Assembly (NCBI GenBank): GCA_963747535.1
Contig: CAVVFX010000011.1
Location: forward strand, 445,158 to 509,157
DNA: 64,000 nt
From: CAVVFX01 sp963747535
Lineage (GTDB): Bacteria; Acidobacteriota; Terriglobia; Bryobacterales; Bryobacteraceae
Reading direction: 5' to 3'
The notes beneath the pieces were generated by a model. That model was not told the DNA's origin. It made no database searches and worked only from the letters and a program-made list of their open reading frames with translations. Numbering within the stretch: the first letter of the stretch is position 1; each line of letters starts with the position of its first letter. This document shows, piece by piece, positions 51,071 through 58,632 of the stretch. The position numbers and the translations under genes are program-made.

Positions 51071-52138
51071 CTAGCGTCCGCCGTCGCCGGCGTGGCTTGC
51101 GACAAAGTCGTCCAGGTTTGCAACCACATCGTCCAGTGAGTCTGCGTCCGACACTTTCTGCACCAGCACGGAACACGTGACCGGGAGCAGAACAAACCGG
51201 CCATCCTTCTCAATGGTCTTCTCGAGCCGCAAGGATGCGATCTGGTTCATTTGCCGCTCGATGGCATGGAACGAGGTTTCGATTTCGAGGATCGCCGCAA
51301 CCGCCGGTGCACTCCATCTGAATAGCGAGCCGGTCTCCAGCCGCTCCTCCAAATATTGAGCGACGGCTACTAATATCTCGTCACCTGTCTCGCCCCCGAA
51401 GCGGCTCTTGACCTGTACGAGCCCATCGACCAGGAAAACAGCGACGACGAACGCCTTGCCTCGCGAAATGTTCGCGTCGATCAATTGCTCCGCCGCGCCG
51501 CGTCCCGGGAGGCCAGTCGAGGGATCGTTCGGCTGGACCGTCACCACGGGTTCCGGCACCTCCACAAAAGGAACTTCCGGCAGCGCCACCCCAGCCGAGC
51601 GCACGTGATCCGCAGTCCGCTGAACTCCTTCCTGCAACGCGACGATGCGGGCACGAGATTCGTCGCGCAGCCGGTTCGTCTCGCTGCGTACGAGCGCCAG
51701 GCAATCGTCCAGCTTACTGCGAAGCACCCGGATATCACCGATGCTGGACGCCTTCTGTAGATTCCTCTCGACCGTGCGCAGTTGCTGGATACCGGTCTTG
51801 CTGGAGTCACTCAGAAACGTGATCGTCTCGGTCGTCATGGCGAGCATGGCCTGCAATTCGCTGAGGTGCGCCTGGGCATTTCTCGCGGCGATGCGGTTAT
51901 ATCCCGCCACGGCACGAGTGACAAAGCCGACGGCGTTGTGTATATCCTCCGCACTGGATTGATCGCTTAATTGTTCCGAAATGGTGGCGACTTCCTTGCG
52001 AAATTTGGTCAAGTCGCTCTCGTTGGCCTCAACGGCGTGAAGAGAGATCCCATTCAGAAGCAACTGGAGGAATCCTATGTAGTCCTCAGGCTTCGGTTTT
52101 CCCGGCCGGAGGAACTTCTTAATCGAAACCATGTCCAT
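51071..52138 (-). CDS. protein with degenerate GGDEF domain
   Basis: A 355-residue cytosolic protein. The N-terminal 200 residues are helical with coiled-coil character (EVATISEQLSDQSSAEDIHNAV, LRSKLDDCLALVRSETNRL; each trimmed). Residues about 205-345 follow the GGDEF fold: DPSTGLPGRGAAEQLI, AVFLVDGLVQVKSRFGGETGDEIL. The active-site motif is replaced: RWSAPAVAAILE stands where RxGGDEF should be. It therefore cannot be a diguanylate cyclase of the usual kind; it may bind nucleotide or act as a scaffold. No TM segments. Divergent from the 52181 gene, 42 nt between starts. Confidence 0.8.
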   Translation of the reverse strand: MDMVSIKKFLRPGKPKPEDYIGFLQLLLNGISLHAVEANESDLTKFRKEVATISEQLSDQSSAEDIHNAVGFVTRAVAGYNRIAARNAQAHLSELQAMLAMTTETITFLSDSSKTGIQQLRTVERNLQKASSIGDIRVLRSKLDDCLALVRSETNRLRDESRARIVALQEGVQRTADHVRSAGVALPEVPFVEVPEPVVTVQPNDPSTGLPGRGAAEQLIDANISRGKAFVVAVFLVDGLVQVKSRFGGETGDEILVAVAQYLEERLETGSLFRWSAPAVAAILEIETSFHAIERQMNQIASLRLEKTIEKDGRFVLLPVTCSVLVQKVSDADSLDDVVANLDDFVASHAGDGGR

Positions 52139-52180
52139 ATCAGACTCGCTTCCACTGTCTTCGATTCACGACTTAAGTCT

Positions 52181-52636
52181 ATGCGATATGTGCCACGGGA
52201 CACGGGGGGAACCACGGTCCGAATTCATGGGCCTGACATACGGGTAGAATGGGAGTGGATGGAGCTGACGGGCACACACACGATCCCAGGATTCGCCGGA
52301 CCCCATCCGAACCTCAGCGATCAGATCAATCACAACATCATCCAGTCGGAAGTTGAAGGCGGAGTGTACTTGAACGAACTGCCTTTCGGAACTGCCCTGG
52401 TGGTCGAGACCGAGAACCGGCAGTACCGGCTCATTCATCACGGATGCGGCCGCGCAATGATCTCCGGGCACCCCGAATATTGTCCCGATCCCGTGCTGGT
52501 CACCATCGACGGCTCCAACTGGGGAGGGTCGATGCTGAAGATGAGCTTCATCGGACGAGGCATGCGGCTGGAGTTCCGGCATCCGCAGTTCCGCACCATC
52601 ATGACGTCGCGAATCGTGAATATCCGGCAGGCGTAG
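52181..52636 (+). CDS. unrecognised cytosolic protein
   Basis: A 151-residue acidic-to-neutral protein from ATG 52181 (MRYVPRDTGG...). It shows beta-strand alternation, an HHGCGRAMISGHPEYCPDP region with two Cys, and a C-terminus GMRLEFRHPQFRTIMTSRIVNI (trimmed). No known family. No Shine-Dalgarno is seen. Longer readings to 51971 run antisense through the start of the GGDEF-like gene. It converges on the DUF72 gene, with only a short hairpin between. Confidence 0.62.
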   Translation: MRYVPRDTGGTTVRIHGPDIRVEWEWMELTGTHTIPGFAGPHPNLSDQINHNIIQSEVEGGVYLNELPFGTALVVETENRQYRLIHHGCGRAMISGHPEYCPDPVLVTIDGSNWGGSMLKMSFIGRGMRLEFRHPQFRTIMTSRIVNIRQA

Positions 52637-52654
52637 GACAGACTAAAGTCTGTC
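52637..52654. terminator. bidirectional hairpin between convergent genes
   Basis: GACAGACT (52637-52644) and AGTCTGTC (52647-52654) are perfect complements over AA. It occupies almost all of the 18-nt gap between the converging 52181 and DUF72 genes. No T-run of note. Confidence 0.55.
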
Positions 52655-53632
52655 TCACAAGTCGTCATCAGTAATCGAAACGATCGTCCCCGGGGAGTTT
52701 CCTTCCAGCCGGTTATTGACAAAAATAAACGTGATCCGGTGTTCGTCCTGCGCCATGCGGACCAGCTCACGGAGTCCCTTGCGGGCAGGCTCGTACACTT
52801 CCTGCACCGCCTGGTACGGGGCGAATTTTTTGACTGCGTCTTCATAGGCACGGCCTCGCTTCAGCAAAGCGCGGCAGACCATGAAGTCCGCGGTTCGAGA
52901 ATCGGGGATGGCGATCTGGACCGGCAGTTCCGGCATGCGCGTCCAGGAATTGTAGACGTGCGCGATATTGAACTGCCTGAGGCACGCGAAATAGGCCGGC
53001 GTCAGGAACTCCGGATTGCGAATCTCGACCGCGTAGCGGAACCCGCGCGGCAGCGCTTCGAGAAAGGCGGCCAGCCTTTCCACGAATTCATCCACGCCGG
53101 ACATGGCGCGCGGCGAAAAAGCTCCGAATTCGAAGATCAAGACGGCGGTCTTCGATCGATAGGGTTCGAGCGGACGCAGGAAGCCATCCATCAGCAGACC
53201 CGCGTCGAGGAAGGCCGGGTTGGCCTGGCCGGCGGTCGGACCGTAGCGCTGATGCATCGGGAACACACGGCAGGTGATCTGCTCCGGGACCTTGAAGCCG
53301 AATTGGAATCGTTCCGGCACCTTGTTGAAAAGCCGTTGCCAGAATTCCTCCGTCGGGAATTGATAGAACGCGAAGTCGCCGCAGACGGTGGGGAAGGTCT
53401 CGGCGTACTCGACGATGCAGGCGTCTTCGAACAGGCGCTTGGAAAAACGTCCCCGAGTCGTGTAACGGGACTGCGTGTAGATCTGCCCTAGCCAACCCTC
53501 ATACTTCCAGGAACTGCCTCCGATAAGGATGTTCCGCGCGGCGAGACGCTTAAGCCGGGCGGCGAGCGCCTCACGATCAAAGGACGAGGGCTCGTCGAAC
53601 AGGCCGTAGTTAGTGGTCAAATCACCAGGCAC
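52655..53632 (-). CDS. DUF72 (YecE-like) protein
   Basis: A 325-residue TIM-barrel-type protein of the DUF72 family: NILIGGSSWKYEGWLGQIY near residue 35, YAETFPTVCGDFAFYQFPTEEFW (trimmed), FQFGFKVPEQIT, FEFGAFSP, and FRYAVEIRNPEFL. Function of the family is not established. Cytosolic. Start at 53632 overlaps the 3' end of the gamma-glutamyltransferase gene by 11 nt, so the two are probably co-transcribed. Confidence 0.87.
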   Translation of the reverse strand: MPGDLTTNYGLFDEPSSFDREALAARLKRLAARNILIGGSSWKYEGWLGQIYTQSRYTTRGRFSKRLFEDACIVEYAETFPTVCGDFAFYQFPTEEFWQRLFNKVPERFQFGFKVPEQITCRVFPMHQRYGPTAGQANPAFLDAGLLMDGFLRPLEPYRSKTAVLIFEFGAFSPRAMSGVDEFVERLAAFLEALPRGFRYAVEIRNPEFLTPAYFACLRQFNIAHVYNSWTRMPELPVQIAIPDSRTADFMVCRALLKRGRAYEDAVKKFAPYQAVQEVYEPARKGLRELVRMAQDEHRITFIFVNNRLEGNSPGTIVSITDDDL

Positions 53633-55466
53633 GGGCGGAGCGGTAAGCCCAAGGGTCTGCTCCGGCTTCGAAGACCGCGCCGGGAGTGATCCTGAGGAGT
53701 ACGGGAGCAGCGCCGCTCGCGAAGCGTGCGCGGGTGCCGACCTTGTGCTCGCGCTTCATGAGCTCAGCCATCACCGCCGGACTAATGCGCTCGTCGAGCA
53801 GCAGATCGCCGGGATTCATGGCGTGGTTATCGAAACTCGACACCAGGTGCCGCGTCTGGATGCGAGGCGCCTCAATGGCTGCTTCGGTCCCCATACCGAA
53901 CTCCACCACGTCAAGGAAGACCTGGATCAGAGACTGCTCCTGGTTATCGCCTCCGGGCGTAGAGAATGCCATGCTCGGCTGGCCATCGCGGGTAACGATG
54001 GTGGGACTGAGGGTCACGCGCGGACGCTTACCTCCAGCCAGTTCATTGGGATTTCCAGGCACCAGCAGAAAGCTCTGGGCGCGTTCGGTCAGCGGAATGC
54101 CGGTGTCTCCGGCGATCACCGAGGGCAGCCAGGCGCCCGATGGTGTGGCCGAGAACATCATCCCGCTTTTGTCCATCGCGTCGACGCAGGTGGTGTCGCG
54201 TGCCATCAGCATGTCGTCGATCTTGAAATGCGTAACCTCAGAGAGCGATGGATGCTGGGGCGGATGGTCGCCGATCTTTCCCGGCCGGAAATCGAGCGAT
54301 GCATTGGACCCGATCAGCTTCCGCCGTTCGTCGGCGTACTTCATGGAGAGCAGCGTTTCCATGGGAATTTTGTTGAATTTCGGATCGCCGTAATAGGTGT
54401 CGCGGTCCGCATAGGCCAGCTTGAGGGCCTCGACCAGTGTATGGATGTAATCAGCCGAATTGAATCTCATGGCCGACAGGTTGAAGCCGCTCAGGATGTT
54501 CAGCGCCTCGATCATGGCGGGGCCCTGGCTCCAGAAGCCGGGCTTGTAAACCTGATATCCACGATAGTTGGTGGAAACGGCGTCCTCCGGTTGGAGACGG
54601 AAGGCGGCCATATCCTCGTAGCGCAGCAGCCCGTGGTTCTGTTCGACGAACTCGCCGATCTTGCGGGCGACCGGACCGCGGTAGAAGTAGTCGCGGACCG
54701 CGTCAATTCCGGCGTTCCGGTTGCCGCCCGCAGCTAAAGCTTTGCGCTCGGCTTCTGCCATCCCGCGCAAGGTGCGCGCCAGATCGGGCTGGCGGAAGAT
54801 GCTACCCGGATAGGGGACCTGCCCGTTGGGCAGAAAGTGGTGCATCGAAGTGGGCCAGAGTTCAAAGAAGGGCCGGCAGCGGTCGATGGTGCCGGCGCGC
54901 ATTTCGTCAATGGCCTCGCCGTCGGCGAACTCGATCGCCGGCGCGATCGCCTGGTTGAATGAAAATGTGCCGTACTCGCGCAAGGCCACGAGGCCGGCTT
55001 CGACCATGCTGGGGACCAGTGCGCACATGAGGCCGGCTACGGGAACCATCCCCTTCAGTCCGCCTTTCTCAGGCTCCGACGTGACTTCACCAGGCTGCAG
55101 CGGGCGGTTGCGAAAGAACTCGGCGGTCGCCAGTTTGGGCATAGTGCCGACACCGGCGATAGCGTGGGCTTTCCCGTCCCTGGTGCGGATCAGAATAGGA
55201 GCTTCGCCGCCATATCCGAAGTGAGAGAATTCGGTGACCGCGGCGGCAAACATGGATGTGACACCGGCGTCAACGGCATTGCCGCCCTGGTAGTAGGCGC
55301 GCATACCGCTGTCAGTGGCATAGTCGCTGCCGGCCGCGACGGCGGCGCGAGTTCCGCGCGCGGCCTGCCGCACCGGACGTTCGTATGAAATGCGTTGAGC
55401 CCGGATGAACACGGCACATCCGAGCAGTAAGAGAGAGATGGAAATCGCTGAGCGACGATATGGCAT
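53622..55466 (-). CDS. ggt: gamma-glutamyltransferase-family protein
   Basis: A 614-residue exported Ntn hydrolase. Signal peptide 1-23. GGNAVDAGVTSMFAA near residue 61 and GYGGEAPILIR are the conserved large-subunit motifs. The self-cleavage/nucleophile Thr is in ARDTTCVDAMDKSGMMFS (about residue 410), and a GG motif (TPGGDNQEQSLIQV) closes the site. It cleaves gamma-glutamyl bonds of glutathione-like compounds in the periplasm. Family usually reads ETTH at the Thr; here DTTC, a small deviation. The relaxed motifs suggest a subgroup with unknown substrate. Confidence 0.86.
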   Translation of the reverse strand: MPYRRSAISISLLLLGCAVFIRAQRISYERPVRQAARGTRAAVAAGSDYATDSGMRAYYQGGNAVDAGVTSMFAAAVTEFSHFGYGGEAPILIRTRDGKAHAIAGVGTMPKLATAEFFRNRPLQPGEVTSEPEKGGLKGMVPVAGLMCALVPSMVEAGLVALREYGTFSFNQAIAPAIEFADGEAIDEMRAGTIDRCRPFFELWPTSMHHFLPNGQVPYPGSIFRQPDLARTLRGMAEAERKALAAGGNRNAGIDAVRDYFYRGPVARKIGEFVEQNHGLLRYEDMAAFRLQPEDAVSTNYRGYQVYKPGFWSQGPAMIEALNILSGFNLSAMRFNSADYIHTLVEALKLAYADRDTYYGDPKFNKIPMETLLSMKYADERRKLIGSNASLDFRPGKIGDHPPQHPSLSEVTHFKIDDMLMARDTTCVDAMDKSGMMFSATPSGAWLPSVIAGDTGIPLTERAQSFLLVPGNPNELAGGKRPRVTLSPTIVTRDGQPSMAFSTPGGDNQEQSLIQVFLDVVEFGMGTEAAIEAPRIQTRHLVSSFDNHAMNPGDLLLDERISPAVMAELMKREHKVGTRARFASGAAPVLLRITPGAVFEAGADPWAYRSARAW

Positions 55467-55526
55467 GAAAGAAGTTGCTCCAAGTTTGCGTTTAACGTCG
55501 TCGCAGACGTCTTATATGATTGTTCC

Positions 55527-55715
55527 ATGAAAGAGCAGCGTGACGCTTGGGAGGGTAACCACGAGAGCGCCGGGGATGGTCCGTCGGGTGCCCCGCCGGC
55601 TGCAGACGAGCCCATGCTCTACTGTCCGGTCTGCTCGCGCCGTTTGACCGCGCGGAAGTGCAAGTTGTTTTGCGAGACCTGCGGTTACTACATGAGTTGC
55701 GCGGATTTTTGCTAG
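55527..55715 (+). CDS. small zinc-ribbon-like protein
   Basis: A 62-residue protein: a polar, Gly/Pro-rich N-terminal half, then CPVCSRRLTARKCKLFCETCGYYMSCADFC (six or more Cys; shown here in two parts: CPVC...C, and FCETCGYY..C...C). The two CxxC pairs predict one structural zinc site. Divergent from gamma-glutamyltransferase with 60 nt between starts. Role unknown; the shape is like small nucleic-acid or protein adaptor ribbons. Confidence 0.7.
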   Translation: MKEQRDAWEGNHESAGDGPSGAPPAADEPMLYCPVCSRRLTARKCKLFCETCGYYMSCADFC

Positions 55716-55862
55716 CGGCCCGCACCGCCCCAGTGGGGCGGCCTCGTCCCCCGTGCGAATGGGCATCCTGATGAAAGGGCCTCCGGTAACCTAGTGCCAA
55801 AATTGCAAAAGTTCGCGCAACCACTCCCTCAAAAGCTGTGAAAAAATCGATTCAACCCGTGG

Positions 55863-55907
55863 GGCAGACCATCGTCTTTTGTGGTCTGCCCGGCTGCGCA
55901 GCAGCCG
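55863..55907 (+). repeat. double-hairpin intergenic repeat, copy 4
   Basis: GGCAGACCA (55863-55871) with TGGTCTGCC (55882-55890), then CGGCTGC (55891-55897) with GCAGCCG (55901-55907). Nearly identical to copy 2. Between convergent genes ending 55715 and 55941. Confidence 0.78.
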
Positions 55908-55940
55908 TCTGCTTATGCCACGAACTTATAACTCAGGACA

Positions 55941-57614
55941 CTACAGGCTGGTTCGGAGCGTGCCTTTCCTGGCGGTCTGAATGATATGTTCGGACGCACG
56001 GAACGCGAGCGCCTGGATCGTCATGGTGGGATGATTGCGACCACCAGTGACCAGATTGCTGCCGTCCACAATGAACAGGTTGGGCACATCGTGGGCTTTG
56101 TGATACTTGTCGACCACCGATGTCTTTGGATCGTTCCCCATCCGGCACGTGCCCCGGTTATGCGCGCCGCCGCGGGTGTCGCTGATCGGCGGCGCCCATA
56201 CCTTCTTCGCCCCGGCTGCCTCTAGAATCTCGATGGACTTCTTCCGGAAGAACTCCATGTTTTTGAAATCGTCGGGATGGCTCGTCGAAGTGATGCGCAT
56301 GGCCGGCAAACCCCATTCGTCCTTCACGTCGGGGTCCAGATCAACGCGGTTCGTCTCGAGTGGCAGTTGCGTGACGAAACAATTGATCGTCATCCTGTGG
56401 TTGGCTTCTTCCCTGAGCGCCTTCTTGTATCCTGCACCCCAGCGCGGGGCACCCGGTGACAACCCGTCCAGCCCGAGATCGAGCGGCGTAAGATAACCGC
56501 GAGCCGTCAACCGCCCGCCGCCATAGAAACCGCGCTTCGCATCCGAAGCCACGTAATCCACGATGGCGGCGCCGGAAATGACGCCTTTGTACTCATTCAG
56601 CGGATGCTCGAACAGCGCGCTCGCGGTGGCCCCATTGCCGAGCATCAGGTACCTCCCGACCAGACCGCTCGAGTTCGCCAGCCCGTCAGGGAAACGGGGC
56701 GACTTCGACAGCAACAGAAGGCGAGCCGACTCCGAGGCATTGGCGGACAAGATCACAGCCTTGGCCTTTTGGCGCACCTCTCTTTTCTGGGCATCGAAAT
56801 AGATGACGCCGTTTACGCGACCGCTGTTGTCGACCGAAATCTCGCGCACATAGCTCTTCACGCGGATTTCACAGCGTCCGGTCTTCTCGGCAATCGGAAG
56901 CATCGTGACCGCGGAGCTGGATCTCGCGCGCACCTGACAGCCGTAGCCGGAACAGATCCCGCAGTTAACACACGCGGCGCGTCCCATATAGGGCCGCGTA
57001 ATGATCGCGAGGGGCCCTGGAACGACGGTCAATCCCAGTTTTGCCGCCGCGGTATTGAACAGCGCGCCCGAACTCTTGAGGGGCACAGGCGGTACTGGAT
57101 AGTCTTTCGACATCGGCGCGAGGAACGGCGAACTGACACGGAGGCCGGACATGCCCATTTCCCATTCGGCCTGCGTGTAGTAAGGTTCGAGCTCCTCGTA
57201 GGTGATCGGCCAGTCCGCCATACCGGTGCCCGAAGGAATCGTCGGATCAGACGAGGCTTCCTTGAACTCATACGGAAGGTGGCGCCAGCTACTGCCCCCG
57301 TAGGTGACCGTGCCGCCCCCCACTACGCAGCCATAGCTGTGTGTGCCTGGAACGGCCTTGGCTTTGTCGTTCCGGCGGAAAGTATTGCGCTGGCGCGACG
57401 GGTCGCTCATCAGCCGGTCCTCATCGCTCACGTTGCGATGCAGCCACTCGTCCTTGTTGTATTCGCTTTCGTGGCCGTACTTTCCCCAGCCACCCTGCTC
57501 CAGGACCACCACTGAAAAGCCAGCCACCGACAACTGCTTGGCCATGATGCCTCCGCCGGCTCCGGAACCGATGACGATGAAGTCGACCTCAGTTGATGTC
57601 GGATAGTGTTTCAT
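55941..57614 (-). CDS. GMC-type FAD dehydrogenase, large subunit (FAD-GDH/gluconate-dehydrogenase-like)
   Basis: A 557-residue flavoprotein with no signal peptide of its own. FAD motif VIGSGAGGGIMAKQL (about 14-28). A Cys cluster CVNCGICSGYGCQVRA (about 215) matches the Cys-rich segment of bacterial FAD-GDH catalytic subunits, which carry an iron-sulphur cluster. Catalytic pair: His in GGAHNRGTCRMG and His in GGRNHPTMTIQAL. It is coupled by a 4-nt overlap to the small Tat subunit upstream, which probably carries it across the membrane. Substrate is a sugar or sugar acid; not more can be said. Confidence 0.88.
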   Translation of the reverse strand: MKHYPTSTEVDFIVIGSGAGGGIMAKQLSVAGFSVVVLEQGGWGKYGHESEYNKDEWLHRNVSDEDRLMSDPSRQRNTFRRNDKAKAVPGTHSYGCVVGGGTVTYGGSSWRHLPYEFKEASSDPTIPSGTGMADWPITYEELEPYYTQAEWEMGMSGLRVSSPFLAPMSKDYPVPPVPLKSSGALFNTAAAKLGLTVVPGPLAIITRPYMGRAACVNCGICSGYGCQVRARSSSAVTMLPIAEKTGRCEIRVKSYVREISVDNSGRVNGVIYFDAQKREVRQKAKAVILSANASESARLLLLSKSPRFPDGLANSSGLVGRYLMLGNGATASALFEHPLNEYKGVISGAAIVDYVASDAKRGFYGGGRLTARGYLTPLDLGLDGLSPGAPRWGAGYKKALREEANHRMTINCFVTQLPLETNRVDLDPDVKDEWGLPAMRITSTSHPDDFKNMEFFRKKSIEILEAAGAKKVWAPPISDTRGGAHNRGTCRMGNDPKTSVVDKYHKAHDVPNLFIVDGSNLVTGGRNHPTMTIQALAFRASEHIIQTARKGTLRTSL

Positions 57615-58222
57615 AGCAGTTTCTCCTTCGAGCCTGTCGACGGGTTTGAGGGCAGCGCGTCGTAGTAACCGAAGGGCGGTTTATGGTTCAGCGAATCGTC
57701 GTAGCCGATGAGCTTCCAGCCGATCTTGTCGTAGTTGCCGCCGTGCACCGGACGGGCTAAGAACCCGATGACCGTGTGGGTTCGGACCAAGTTGAAGAAC
57801 GGCGTCTTCTCGATCTCGGTGAGCGTTTTAATCTGCTGCTCGGAAGTGAGGGCCGAGAATTTGCCTGCATCCGGATAGAGCTGTTGCGTCTTTGCCTGAA
57901 GGTCCCGCAATCCTTGAATATAGGCGGGCTGGCTGCTGCGGGCGAAAGTGGACAGAGCCCTGTCGATGAAGTAGAGGCACCGCGCCTCGCGTGCACCGGG
58001 GGTCTCGTCGGTGGGGATGATCTGGGCCGTCATGGCCTCGACTTCCGCGGCTTGTGCAGCGGTGAAGAAGGCGAGGGGCGGTAGCTGCCCCGCCTGGGTG
58101 GCCTGTCGCACGTACTCTTGAGCAGCGAGGATGCCAGGGTGGTTAGCCGTGACCCATGCCGCGTTCAGGCCCGCTACGGAATCAACAAGAAATGACCGTC
58201 GTGATCTCGCGTTGGTGTTCAT
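57611..58222 (-). CDS. gluconate 2-dehydrogenase subunit 3-like Tat small subunit
   Basis: A 203-residue protein with a twin-arginine leader (NARSRRSFLVDSVAG). The body matches the subunit-3/gamma family: FFTAAQAAEVEAMTAQIIPTDETPGAREA (trimmed), FIDRALSTFARS, LTSEQQIKTLTEIEKTPFF. In FAD-GDH-type complexes this small subunit supplies the Tat signal for the partner. ATG 58222 has GGAAGGGAAAGAG just upstream. The multi-haem cytochrome subunit usually found with this pair is not next to it. Confidence 0.87.
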   Translation of the reverse strand: MNTNARSRRSFLVDSVAGLNAAWVTANHPGILAAQEYVRQATQAGQLPPLAFFTAAQAAEVEAMTAQIIPTDETPGAREARCLYFIDRALSTFARSSQPAYIQGLRDLQAKTQQLYPDAGKFSALTSEQQIKTLTEIEKTPFFNLVRTHTVIGFLARPVHGGNYDKIGWKLIGYDDSLNHKPPFGYYDALPSNPSTGSKEKLL

Positions 58223-58632
58223 CTCTTTCCCTTCCTGCTTCAGAAACGCTTTTAATCGATTCTATTCCATCTGGAGCGAGCATACATAAGGCCTGGGGAT
58301 GGGCACTCGCCGCCGGGACGATTGCAAGGGCTCGCGCCAGTCCGGGACCGGATGACGATCGGCGTGAATCGTCAGGTTGGACGGAACTCCCAGGGTTATC
58401 GGGACGCACTGTACAACCGTATCCGGTACGTTCGAATCGTCCGCGAGTTCACGGTCAATTGTCGTCCCTGGTTGCTTTGGTCACCGTTCAGTCTGACGGA
58501 AACAACCCACTCCCCGCCGGCTCTCGAAACTTCTTCAATGCTCGTTCTCATTTGTCTGTGTGAAATTCAGGCGGCTGGCACCAAAGAACAGCTTTGTAAT
58601 TGCGCACTATTTTCCTTTGAACGCCAGGAGCG
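58223..58632. other. 410 bp without recognisable gene
   Basis: Lies between the Tat subunit start and the end of the CE15-SGNH gene, both on minus. It should hold the promoter of the dehydrogenase pair, but none was recognised with confidence. Confidence 0.4.
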
